From IMG/VR virus record IMGVR_UViG_3300009551_000002, positions 64,001-119,411 of that record: 55,411 nt of DNA; one strand, given 5' to 3'. Origin of the DNA: a virus. Shown here in pieces: positions 1 to 6,598 of this stretch. Both the position numbers and the translations under genes were made by a program. The notes under the pieces are model-generated. The model was given only the letters and a program-made list of their open reading frames with translations, ran no database searches and had not been told where the DNA came from. Numbering within the stretch: position 1 is the stretch's first letter; each line of letters starts with the position of its first letter.

Positions 1-30
1 GGTGAAGATATCGTACAGGAGAAGAAATGA
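1..30 (+). CDS. 3' end of an upstream gene (partial)
   Basis: The frame beginning at base 1 is open for nine codons and ends in TGA at 28-30. That stop overlaps the ATG at 27 in the ATGA arrangement used by many gene pairs in this window, which suggests the tail of a cotranscribed upstream gene. Too little is present to say what it encodes. Confidence 0.4.
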   Translation, partial: GEDIVQEKK

Positions 31-368
31 ACAAGTACCCAGACGCGTCAAAAGAGCCCCTCGACATCATCGAAGCGAACGAGGCGCAGACATGTCACGG
101 ATCGCTCGTCACAGCCAGATTCCAGGCGCTCTTCAATAAGATCCACGAACAAGAGCAAGCTCTCACACCGATTCGGAAGATCGTCGACATATACTTCATG
201 CCGTGGGGCGCGGCGAAGGCTGCGATGTGGGGGGAGATCGCGGGGGATGGACCGTTCAACGATGGGAGAGCGATGGAGCTAATCCATGCCGCTCTGCATC
301 CTGCCCCAGCAAGCTCGCCGGAGGCAACGCAGCAGCGACAGACTGCGCCAAGTGAGAGTGAGGAATAG
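27..368 (+). CDS. Hypothetical phage protein, 113 aa
   Basis: No family is recognised. The ATG at 27 follows a good ribosome-binding site (AGGAGAAGAA). The protein looks soluble and mainly helical, with no membrane segment or signal peptide. The last 25 residues are Pro/Ser/Gln/Glu-rich and probably disordered. The stop at 366-368 abuts the next ATG at 369, so the two genes are probably translated as a pair. It belongs to the block of small accessory genes at the left of the window. Confidence 0.6.
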   Translation: MNKYPDASKEPLDIIEANEAQTCHGSLVTARFQALFNKIHEQEQALTPIRKIVDIYFMPWGAAKAAMWGEIAGDGPFNDGRAMELIHAALHPAPASSPEATQQRQTAPSESEE

Positions 369-692
369 ATGTTTTCTAATAAGTCGACACTAGCGGCGTA
401 CCAGTTAAGCGAATTGCGTATCGAGAATGATGAGTTGCGGAGCCAACTGGCCGAGACACGGGGGATCGCGGGGGAACTGGCGGAAGCGCTGGAGAAAGTA
501 GACAAAACACTTAATACTCTTCGCCAACTTTACGAATGGAACTCCATCGACGCGGAGATTAGAGATTCAGTGCGAAAAGTTCATAAGGATTTGTTCGCCG
601 CACTCGCCAAATGGAAGGCCGCTGGTATCTCGCCGGAGCCGAAAGATGGCTACGACTATGCTCGTAACAATCGTTCTCTAGCGGAGGGATGA
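369..692 (+). CDS. Hypothetical coiled-coil protein, 107 aa
   Basis: Starts on the base after the previous stop. Residues about 10-60 are a Leu/Glu/Arg-rich heptad-like stretch that predicts a long coiled coil, followed by a second amphipathic helix to about residue 85 and a short polar tail. No enzymatic motif is seen. The function is unknown; the coiled coil suggests it oligomerises or binds a partner. Confidence 0.6.
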   Translation: MFSNKSTLAAYQLSELRIENDELRSQLAETRGIAGELAEALEKVDKTLNTLRQLYEWNSIDAEIRDSVRKVHKDLFAALAKWKAAGISPEPKDGYDYARNNRSLAEG

Positions 693-703
693 TCAACAAA
701 AAA

Positions 704-760
704 GCCCGACGCTAAAGTGAAAGGCAAATGGCTAAAAATGGCAATCACTCAGCGCCGGGC
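704..760. other. Imperfect inverted repeat before the Cys-rich gene
   Basis: GCCCGACGCT (704-713) and AGCGCCGGGC (751-760) pair over 10 positions with one mismatch around a 37-nt loop. There is no T-tract, so it is not an intrinsic terminator. It lies between the stop at 692 and the start at 783 and may be an mRNA structure or a binding site; chance is possible. Confidence 0.3.
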
Positions 761-782
761 GATCGAAAGGAAACACTAACTC

Positions 783-995
783 ATGAACACCGAACGAACA
801 CGAACAACACGAGAACATACTACCATGGAAGGGAAAGATATGGTAATCGCAGAGCGGAAGATCATTTGCGACGGGTGCCTGTTCTGCCAGGAGCACTGCG
901 AATGCGGGCCGCGAGGAACTCCAGCGCCGTGCGATCTGAAGTTCTCCCCGCCCTATGCTCCGTGCGCGAAGTGCCCTAAGCAGCCAGCTTCTTGA
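783..995 (+). CDS. Small Cys-rich protein, probably zinc-binding, 70 aa
   Basis: The C-terminal 45 residues carry nine cysteines in CxxC-like pairs (CDGCLFC, CECG, CAKC), a pattern expected of a small zinc-binding module. ATG 783 has a distant AAAGGA site. An in-frame ATG at 840 follows a stronger GGAAGGG site and would give a 51-residue protein containing every Cys, so the true start may be 840. The 3' end overlaps the end of the convergent padR-like gene by 20 bp. Function unknown. Confidence 0.55.
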   Translation: MNTERTRTTREHTTMEGKDMVIAERKIICDGCLFCQEHCECGPRGTPAPCDLKFSPPYAPCAKCPKQPAS

Positions 996-1389
996 TCGCC
1001 GTCACCGACTTGTCCATGGCCTTCTCGCCCGCCGCAGTCAGCACGTAGAACTTCTTCGCTCGTCCCCCACGAACCGACGTCGATTCGCCCATCTTGGACC
1101 TGATCAGCTTTTTCTCGATCATCCGGGACAGGCTTGTGTAGACGGCTCCGATCTTCGTCTTCACATTGGCATTCTTATGGATGGACTGGACGATGCTGGC
1201 ACCGTAGGCTTTGTCTTTCAGTCGGGACACGGCGAGCAGCACCATAAGTTCCAGGCTGCCCAGATGCAGCCGGGGGGCGCGCTCCGTCGATTTCTTCGCT
1301 TTCGTCGTCTTCGCTGGCTTCGCGGCCTTCGCGGTCTTCGTATTATTTTTGATTAGCGGCATTGTAGTTTTCGAGAGCACGGTTCCCAT
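976..1389 (-). CDS. PadR-family transcriptional regulator
   Basis: 137 residues. After a Lys/Ala/Thr-rich N-terminal tail (about 1-40) comes a PadR-type winged helix: a helix beginning LGSLELMVLL, a YGASIVQSI helix, a recognition segment GAVYTSLSRMIEKKLI, and a wing ending GGRAKKFYVLTAAG. It lacks the long C-terminal dimerisation helices of PadR subfamily 1, so it resembles the short subfamily-2 type. It is the only convincing minus-strand gene in the left part of the window and is divergent from the gene at 1439, so autoregulation of the shared 50-bp spacer is plausible. Ligand and targets are unknown. Confidence 0.85.
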   Translation of the reverse strand: MGTVLSKTTMPLIKNNTKTAKAAKPAKTTKAKKSTERAPRLHLGSLELMVLLAVSRLKDKAYGASIVQSIHKNANVKTKIGAVYTSLSRMIEKKLIRSKMGESTSVRGGRAKKFYVLTAAGEKAMDKSVTAIKKLAA

Positions 1390-1438
1390 GTACCCGCTGC
1401 TCTTCTTCGTGGATCATCATACCACTTTTGGAGAGTAT
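1390..1438. promoter_or_regulatory. Divergent spacer between padR-like gene and the 1439 gene
   Basis: On the minus strand an ATAACA-N18-TATGAT pair is a plausible promoter for the PadR gene (its -35 lies just inside the 1439 gene). The plus strand holds a GGAGAG ribosome-binding site close to ATG 1439. A partial inverted repeat (CATAC / GTATATG) spans the centre and could be an operator. Weak evidence. Confidence 0.3.
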
Positions 1439-1777
1439 ATGTTATGCTCTTCTGGAATGTCCGTGACGATCCGTTGGCCTAGATCATGTGGATTCCCCGC
1501 TGAGGTATTTCGTGACTTCATGCAACGTCAGGCGAATCGACTGACGGTCGGCCATTTCCAGTACGGTGCGCCGAATCGACGCAAGAAGTACATGAGTCGC
1601 CTAGAAACCGAACTGGACGCTTATAAGGATACCGGCAATCGCGAGCACCTCATCAACATTGCCAATTATGCGATCCTCGAATCCGTCGCGCCCGAGCACC
1701 CGCAGGCGCACTTCGATAACATGGTCGCGAGTGCGACCCGGCATCGATTCGGTGGTGAGAGAAGAGAAGGTGACTAG
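1439..1777 (+). CDS. Hypothetical conserved-looking phage protein, 112 aa
   Basis: ATG 1439 is chosen because a GGAGAG site lies just upstream and everything 5' of it is antisense to the PadR gene. Residues about 30-105 are helical, with a tyrosine-bearing HFQYG motif, a LETELDAYKDTGN stretch and an HLINIANYAILE helix followed by an SATR motif. The pattern looks like a soluble phage family of unknown function. The last 8 nt overlap the GTG start of the next gene. Confidence 0.6.
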   Translation: MLCSSGMSVTIRWPRSCGFPAEVFRDFMQRQANRLTVGHFQYGAPNRRKKYMSRLETELDAYKDTGNREHLINIANYAILESVAPEHPQAHFDNMVASATRHRFGGERREGD

Positions 1778-2072
1778 TCGCGAGAAGATCCTCAAAGCGA
1801 TCACGCGATGTGAGATCGAGATCCAGAAAATAGCAGACTACAAGCAACCGCTCGCTTGGTATAACGCGCTCGGCGAGGCGGACTGGCACGCAGAACGTAA
1901 TCTTCTCGAAAGAGAACTATCGGATCTTTCGCAGGTCATCTGCCGGACCCCGCGCGGCAGACCATTAGCCTGGGTATCGTCTGATGGCACGATCGTCCAA
2001 GTCTCCGGCCCTAAGATCGAATGGGCCGACTATGAGGACTGGGTCCAGCTATCATTTGATTTCATTTTGTGA
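1770..2072 (+). CDS. Hypothetical protein, 100 aa
   Basis: Start set at GTG 1770, which follows a purine-rich GAGAGAAGAGAAG tract; upstream sequence is coding in another frame. The N-terminal half is a charged helix (starting VTSREKILKAI). The C-terminal half has beta-like segments ending in a hydrophobic DFIL. No known motif or membrane segment. Overlaps the preceding gene by 8 nt. Confidence 0.5.
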   Translation: MTSREKILKAITRCEIEIQKIADYKQPLAWYNALGEADWHAERNLLERELSDLSQVICRTPRGRPLAWVSSDGTIVQVSGPKIEWADYEDWVQLSFDFIL

Positions 2073-2084
2073 GAATATCATAGT

Positions 2085-2255
2085 ATGCTGGTCGTGCCGT
2101 ATTATCTCGAATTAGTAAGTGATGAGCAGTTGCAGCGAGTCGAGAAGGCGTTACGTGAAATGAATGTTTGTTTCTTCACTGACGACAAAATCGAAGGTAT
2201 GGAATTGGCTGAAGTCCAACGTCTCGTAGAAGGCGCGAAATCACTGGATATTTAG
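2085..2255 (+). CDS. Small hypothetical protein, 56 aa
   Basis: A short ORF that fills the gap between its neighbours. ATG 2085 is 12 nt after the previous stop, and its stop (2253-2255) is just upstream of the next gene's AGGAG site. The sequence is amphipathic and helical. The ribosome-binding site is weak. No family recognised. Confidence 0.45.
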   Translation: MLVVPYYLELVSDEQLQRVEKALREMNVCFFTDDKIEGMELAEVQRLVEGAKSLDI

Positions 2256-2264
2256 GAGACGACC

Positions 2265-2450
2265 GTGTATCTACTGCAATTCTTCAAATATGAGCACTTG
2301 CCAGAGCATCTCCAGAACGTGAGTAGACCGTTCGGTGAACTGGCGAAGGAGATCGTGGACACGTTGCCTGACAACCCAGAGCGCACCACTGCTCTCAGGA
2401 AGCTCCTCGAAGCGAAGGATTGTGCGGTGAGGGCGCTCCTCTTCAAATGA
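2265..2450 (+). CDS. Small helical-hairpin protein, candidate Acb2/Tad1-like cyclic-nucleotide sponge
   Basis: 61 residues from GTG 2265, with AGGAG seven bases upstream. The pattern is F-x-Y-x-H-L-P-x-H-L-Q, then a helix (FGELAKEIVDTLP), then P-E-R-T-x-A-L-R-K-L-L-E-A-K-D-C-A-V-R-A: two amphipathic helices joined by a Pro-rich turn. This layout matches the general pattern of short phage proteins grouped with the Acb2/Tad1 hairpin, whose characterised members bind cyclic oligonucleotides and block CBASS or Thoeris defence. Size, two-helix form and conserved charged/aromatic positions are seen directly; the anti-defence role is inference. The stop overlaps the next ATG (ATGA). Confidence 0.5.
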   Translation: MYLLQFFKYEHLPEHLQNVSRPFGELAKEIVDTLPDNPERTTALRKLLEAKDCAVRALLFK

Positions 2451-2710
2451 GCGTCATGGATCTGGTTTTCCGGTCAAATAACACACCGTCTGTAAGTATT
2501 GACGACTGGTGCTCTCAGGAGAGCCACGACGCGAAGTTCAGCAAGATCCCCACACACAAGAACATCGATGGATTCGAGTGCTGCCTAACCTGTTACCACA
2601 ACGGCAACTTCGTCCTCGCTCGTGGATTGGGTGTGTATACCGCCAATGCGTTCCTGGAAGCACTCAAGCAGATAGAAATGACGATCGGAACAGCGTGGAG
2701 AAGTAAATGA
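2447..2710 (+). CDS. Hypothetical protein, 87 aa
   Basis: ATG 2447 overlaps the stop of the preceding gene by 4 nt, implying translational coupling. A mixed alpha/beta small protein with three cysteines (one in a CCLTC cluster at about residues 45-49) and a C-terminal helix (ANAFLEALKQIEM). No recognised family. Its TGA overlaps the next start. Confidence 0.55.
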   Translation: MSVMDLVFRSNNTPSVSIDDWCSQESHDAKFSKIPTHKNIDGFECCLTCYHNGNFVLARGLGVYTANAFLEALKQIEMTIGTAWRSK

Positions 2711-2880
2711 AGGTCTGGGTCCGTCTCAACACGCATGTTCACGAGGGAGTCGGCCCCGGATTCCCGGATCAGTCGGTTATTGAAAGCGTAGATGTATTTG
2801 ATCATCCTGTACCTCGTGGGATCGAATGCGAAGTACAGAGTCTAGGAGAACACACATGGCAGCCGCAGCAATCAACATAA
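2707..2880 (+). CDS. Small hypothetical protein, 57 aa
   Basis: ATG 2707 overlaps the previous stop in an ATGA. The product begins MKVWVRLNTHVHEG and looks beta-rich. Its 3' end overlaps the start of the next gene by 25 nt, which is more than usual here. No function can be suggested. Confidence 0.4.
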   Translation: MKVWVRLNTHVHEGVGPGFPDQSVIESVDVFDHPVPRGIECEVQSLGEHTWQPQQST

Positions 2881-3263
2881 AAATCCCCGAGATCGCACTC
2901 ACCATCGAAGATCTCGCGGCCCTAACCACCATCCAGAACAGCGTCACAGAAGGCACCTACTGCGCGATCAAATCTCGCGTCGAGAATCGCCTCATCTTCC
3001 TCGGTCTCGCGATGCACGGCGTCATCCCACCGTGCGCCAAGAAACTGAAGGAATACGAAGACGAGCGCCCGAAGCTGATCGAACGGGCAGAGAAGGCTCT
3101 GAAGAAGCGTGATTGGGTGGAACTCGATAACGTCGCGAGCGATCTCAGACACGATAAGAAACCGGAGTCGCGCAAGGGTCTGATCCTCACCGAAGCCGGG
3201 ACTGCATTGCTCAAGACTGGCCGTGCACAGAGCCGTACTGTCAAAGGGAAGGGCTGCCTGTGA
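2856..3263 (+). CDS. Hypothetical protein, 135 aa
   Basis: ATG 2856 is chosen because TAGGAG lies eight bases upstream. The sequence is largely helical, with a Lys/Glu-rich middle (about residues 65-100) and a basic tail. Its TGA at 3261-3263 overlaps the GTG start of the ThyX-like gene by 4 nt, so it is cotranslated with that enzyme. No motif is recognised. Confidence 0.55.
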   Translation: MAAAAINIKIPEIALTIEDLAALTTIQNSVTEGTYCAIKSRVENRLIFLGLAMHGVIPPCAKKLKEYEDERPKLIERAEKALKKRDWVELDNVASDLRHDKKPESRKGLILTEAGTALLKTGRAQSRTVKGKGCL

Positions 3264-4138
3264 TCGTCGTCGAGCCGAAAGTCTTCTTCCTCGCCGAGCC
3301 GGTACTGAATGAGGGGACCGAGGAAGACCCTGGCGTTACTCAGTGGCTCGAACACATCGGTGGCGACGAGGCTCTAGCGTGCCTCGATCACGTCGAAGGC
3401 GCGGACATCGAACAACTGATCGAATTGCTCGCCCGGCGTTGCTATAAGTCGTATGCGCCCGGCCTGAATCCCAACGTGACGAGAATCCGCACCAACAGTG
3501 ACGAATATCACGCGAATATCCAAAAGAGTCGTCACGGTTCAGTTGTCGCGAACGGCGGTATGGTCACTTACGCGTTCGAGGACGTCAGCAGAGTCTTCAC
3601 GCACGAGATTGTTCGTAATTGGGTAGGAAATGAGCGGTCTCAGGAGTCTCTGCGGTATGTGCGGCTGACGGATATTCGATTTTGGATTCCGCCGATCATA
3701 AAAAAGGACCAGATCCAGAAGCAAATTGAGAACTCGCCTTATCTTCGTGAACGTGGCCTCATAACCGGCGGCTGGAACCCCGAACAGATCATGCAAGAGG
3801 TCGTTCGGACCTGTGAATGGGCGCAGCGTGCTCTCGCCGAATACTACGACATCGATAACATCAAAGATTTCGAGACCAAGAAGAAGCTAACCTCCGCATT
3901 CCGCCGCGTCGCTCCCATCGGACTCGCGACCGGCATCGGCATGAGCTTCAACCTTCGCGCGCTCCGCTGGATCGTCGAGCAGCGCACCAGCCGTCATGCC
4001 GAAGAAGAGATCCGCTTGGTATTCGGCATGGTCGCTGAAGACGCAATGAAGCGCTGGCCGAAGATCTTCCAGGACGTCAAAAAAGTCGATACCGGCGACG
4101 GGCTGTTCGAGTACGTTCCCGAGCACAGCAAGATATGA
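3260..4138 (+). CDS. thyX: ThyX-family (FAD-dependent) thymidylate synthase-like protein
   Basis: 292 residues, within the size range of the family. ThyX enzymes methylate dUMP to dTMP using FAD, NADPH and methylenetetrahydrofolate. Recognisable blocks: RHGSVVANGGMVTYAFED followed by VSRVFTHEIVR (about residues 93-119), the ligand loop ending SQESLRY (127-133), and a C-terminal NLRALRWIVEQRTSRHAEEEIR block typical of the substrate-binding helices. The RHR of the textbook motif RHRxxSxNxxSxRY is R119-N120-W121 here, so FAD or dUMP binding may differ. GTG start overlapping the previous gene; ATGA overlap with the next. Could supply dTMP during infection or have a diverged nucleotide activity. 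Confidence 0.75.
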   Translation: MIVVEPKVFFLAEPVLNEGTEEDPGVTQWLEHIGGDEALACLDHVEGADIEQLIELLARRCYKSYAPGLNPNVTRIRTNSDEYHANIQKSRHGSVVANGGMVTYAFEDVSRVFTHEIVRNWVGNERSQESLRYVRLTDIRFWIPPIIKKDQIQKQIENSPYLRERGLITGGWNPEQIMQEVVRTCEWAQRALAEYYDIDNIKDFETKKKLTSAFRRVAPIGLATGIGMSFNLRALRWIVEQRTSRHAEEEIRLVFGMVAEDAMKRWPKIFQDVKKVDTGDGLFEYVPEHSKI

Positions 4139-4401
4139 AACTCACATTATTACTGCTTGCCGTTCTTTGTCTGTCTGCGTGCGAGAAGAATCCGGTGTCG
4201 ACGCACGCGACCGACAATACAGAGATCGCCGTGTCTAAATTATTCACGCTCGAAGACTGCACGGTTTACCGTTTCGAGGATGACGGTTGGGATCATTACT
4301 ATGTAGTCTGCGGCGGCTCGCATACTGCTTCCGTTACAGACAAGTATGGTTGCGGCAAGGGTTGTGTGAGGCAAGACGAAATCCCCACGATCGTCAAATA
4401 A
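4135..4401 (+). CDS. Small lipoprotein (DUF4884-like)
   Basis: 88 residues. MKLTLLLLAVLCLSAC is a lipoprotein signal with lipobox LSAC, so the mature protein should be lipidated at Cys16 and membrane-anchored. The rest contains LEDCTVYRFEDDGWDHYYVVC, recalling small phage lipoproteins of the DUF4884 type, plus further cysteines that could pair as disulfides in the periplasm. It overlaps the ThyX gene by 4 nt. A role such as superinfection exclusion is possible but unsupported by sequence. Confidence 0.65.
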   Translation: MKLTLLLLAVLCLSACEKNPVSTHATDNTEIAVSKLFTLEDCTVYRFEDDGWDHYYVVCGGSHTASVTDKYGCGKGCVRQDEIPTIVK

Positions 4402-4405
4402 CTCT

Positions 4406-4780
4406 ATGATGTTCCGTTCCTATCAACGTACCTGTGCTGAATGGGCGAAGAAGTGCTTCGGCCCCGATGTCACCCAGGATCGGGCTCAGCGCAACTATCG
4501 TTTCATGGAAGAAGCGCTCGAACTCGCCCAATCTCATGGCGTCACCAAAGAAGAAGTGCTCAAGCTCGTCGATTACACGTTCAGTCGACCGCCCGGTGAT
4601 CCGTTGCAGGAAGTCGGCGGCGTGATGACGACGATATCGACGATGTGCCACGTCTATGGCTACGACCTAGAGACGTGTGCTCTCGTGGAACTCGAACGCT
4701 GCGAGAAAAATATCGATAAGATCCGTGAGAAGTGGAAAAGTAAGCCGCAAGGTTCACCGTTGTCCGGAGTTAGCGCGTGA
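4406..4780 (+). CDS. MazG-like nucleotide pyrophosphohydrolase family protein
   Basis: 124 residues, all alpha. It contains RFMEEALELAQ (about 32-42) and PGDPLQEVGGVMTTI (about 64-78), which recall the two acidic metal-binding helices of all-alpha NTP pyrophosphatases, and ends with an ELERCEKNIDKIREKW helix. Family members hydrolyse (d)NTPs or alarmones to monophosphates. Position after ThyX suggests nucleotide-pool control. ATG 4406 and ATG 4409 are both possible starts and neither has a clear ribosome-binding site. Overlaps the next gene by 4 nt (GTGA). Confidence 0.65.
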   Translation: MMFRSYQRTCAEWAKKCFGPDVTQDRAQRNYRFMEEALELAQSHGVTKEEVLKLVDYTFSRPPGDPLQEVGGVMTTISTMCHVYGYDLETCALVELERCEKNIDKIREKWKSKPQGSPLSGVSA

Positions 4781-6567
4781 AGAAGATTCCTGATCCTATT
4801 CTCGGCACCACAATCGACGACGACGGCGAATGTATCGTCACTATCGACGTGGATCGTCTCGTCGAGACGCGTCTCGTGCTCACTGCGATCTCCGGTGGCG
4901 GCAAGTCTCACGCGATCCGCCGTATCCTCGAACAGACTCACGGCAAAATCCAACACATCGTCCTCGACCCGGAAGGTGAATTCTACACATTAAGAGAGAA
5001 ATTCCCCTACGTCCTGGCTGGGAAAGGCGGTGACTGTCCGGCTGAACCGCGCTCTGCTGCCCTACTTGCTCAAAAGTTACTCGAACTCCGCGTCTCGGCA
5101 ATCGTGGATCTCTATGAATTACGTCCCGACGAGCGAACGCAGTTCGTAAAGCTCTTCATCGACTCGTTACTCAACGCTCCTAAGTCTCTTCGTCATCCTT
5201 GTTTAGTCGTCGTCGACGAAGCTCACACGTTTGCACCGGAAAAAGGCGAAGGTGAGGCCGTTTCCCGCAATTCCGTGATCGCATTGATGGCGCAAGGGCG
5301 AAAACGCCTGCTTTGCCCCATTCTAGCCACCCAACGTCTCTCCAAACTCGACAAAAACGCGATTTCTGAAGCGCACAATATGATGATCGGGAAATCGATC
5401 CTCGACATCGATGTTGCACGTGCGATGCGCTATCTCGGCTTCCAAAAACAGTCCGAAGAGAAGGTCCGGCGCATGAAACGGGGCCATTTTTGGACATTCG
5501 GTCCTGCTTTTAACGATGAAGTCATCGACGTCATGGTCGGAGCTACGATGACCGAGACTCCCAAGCTCGGCTCGCGCGTGAAAGCTCCTGCTCCACCGTC
5601 AAAGGACATCCAGAAGATCCTCGGCAAGCTCGCCGATCTCCCCGAGGAAGCTCTCAAGCGCGAGCAGACTGAGAAGGATCTCCGCGCCGAGATCGCAGAG
5701 TTGAAGAAATCGCTACGAGAAGTACCGCGTATCAGTCACGCGCAGCCGCTCCCTGTCGAGAAGACCGTCACGAAGCTCATCGAAAAGTGGGCGATCAGTG
5801 CCCAACAGATGAAAGCGCTCGAAAGATACTCGAATCGCTTCGAGAAATTCATGGCGTCGTTCCACAAAATATCCGAACCATTGGTTTCTACCGGTAAAGA
5901 TGTGCGCGATAGCATCCAGGCTTCGATGAAGTTGATTACGGCGAAGGCTCCAGCGGTCGATGCGACGCCTACCGCGCTTATACGCGATACTCTCAAACGT
6001 GATCAATCCGTGCGAGAGACAAATAAGCGCGTCCAGACGGCGGCCTTTGAGAAAGAAAAGGCAGCCGTCGTCAATAACGGCAAGCTCGGCCCGTGCGAGC
6101 GCAAAATCCTCAGCGTTCTCGCCCAATATGCCGACGAGGGCTGCGACAAGGGGAAGCTGGCTCTCCTTTCTGGTTACCGCTACAGCGGTGGTTTCCGAAA
6201 TTCTCTTTCTAGGCTTCGCACCAATGGCCTCATGACCGGCGATAACGATAAAACGATGACGATCACTGAGATTGGCAAAGAAGCTGCTGGTCCTCTACAA
6301 CCTTTGCCTACCGGCGAGGAACTTTTTGCTTACTGGCGCGATCAGTCTGTGCTCGGTCCTTGTGAACGGGCAATCATGGATGTTCTCCGTACTCGGCCCG
6401 GCCTTACTGGCCCTGAGATCGCTCCTTATACAGTCGACTCTTCGGGAAATCCCTACGAATATAGTGGAGGGTTCCGGAACGCTCTCTCTAGGCTCCGCGT
6501 CGCTGGTGTGATTACCGGCACATCGAATACTGCTCCTATCAGGCTAAACGACAATTTGTTGAAATAG
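4777..6567 (+). CDS. HerA/FtsK-like ATPase with C-terminal tandem winged-helix-like repeats
   Basis: 596 residues, GTG start. Walker A is SGGGKS (39-44) and Walker B LVVVDEAH (143-150); an ILATQRLSKL motif near 188 resembles the sensor region of HerA/DUF87 translocases. Residues about 300-370 are coiled coil. The C-terminal third holds two copies of a module beginning LGPCER and containing YSGGFRNSLSRLR or YSGGFRNALSRLR (about 445 and 525), probably DNA-binding winged helices. Such ATPases pump or remodel DNA as hexamers, often with a nuclease; no NurA-like partner is adjacent. Last gene of the early block. Confidence 0.75.
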   Translation: MKKIPDPILGTTIDDDGECIVTIDVDRLVETRLVLTAISGGGKSHAIRRILEQTHGKIQHIVLDPEGEFYTLREKFPYVLAGKGGDCPAEPRSAALLAQKLLELRVSAIVDLYELRPDERTQFVKLFIDSLLNAPKSLRHPCLVVVDEAHTFAPEKGEGEAVSRNSVIALMAQGRKRLLCPILATQRLSKLDKNAISEAHNMMIGKSILDIDVARAMRYLGFQKQSEEKVRRMKRGHFWTFGPAFNDEVIDVMVGATMTETPKLGSRVKAPAPPSKDIQKILGKLADLPEEALKREQTEKDLRAEIAELKKSLREVPRISHAQPLPVEKTVTKLIEKWAISAQQMKALERYSNRFEKFMASFHKISEPLVSTGKDVRDSIQASMKLITAKAPAVDATPTALIRDTLKRDQSVRETNKRVQTAAFEKEKAAVVNNGKLGPCERKILSVLAQYADEGCDKGKLALLSGYRYSGGFRNSLSRLRTNGLMTGDNDKTMTITEIGKEAAGPLQPLPTGEELFAYWRDQSVLGPCERAIMDVLRTRPGLTGPEIAPYTVDSSGNPYEYSGGFRNALSRLRVAGVITGTSNTAPIRLNDNLLK

Positions 6568-6569
6568 TG

Positions 6570-6593
6570 TTCGTTTGACAGGCGGGTTAAAAT
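6570..6593 (+). promoter_or_regulatory. Possible promoter element upstream of the endolysin
   Basis: TTCGTTTGACA at 6570-6580 is identical over 11 bp to the -35 region of the better promoter at 9660. A -10-like TAAAAT follows at 6588-6593, but only 7 nt from TTGACA, so the two cannot form one standard sigma-70 promoter. ATG 6599 has no Shine-Dalgarno, so a leaderless transcript from TAAAAT is one reading. Confidence 0.3.
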
Positions 6594-6598
6594 GATTC

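Noticed and set aside
728-979. 83-codon frame overlapping the Cys-rich gene
   Set aside because: Less natural composition; the 783 frame shows the organised CxxC pairs.
3260-4138. ThyX as evidence for hypermodified virion DNA
   Set aside because: No hydroxymethylase partner, base-modifying kinase or glycosyltransferase was recognised in the window; ordinary dTMP supply is simpler.
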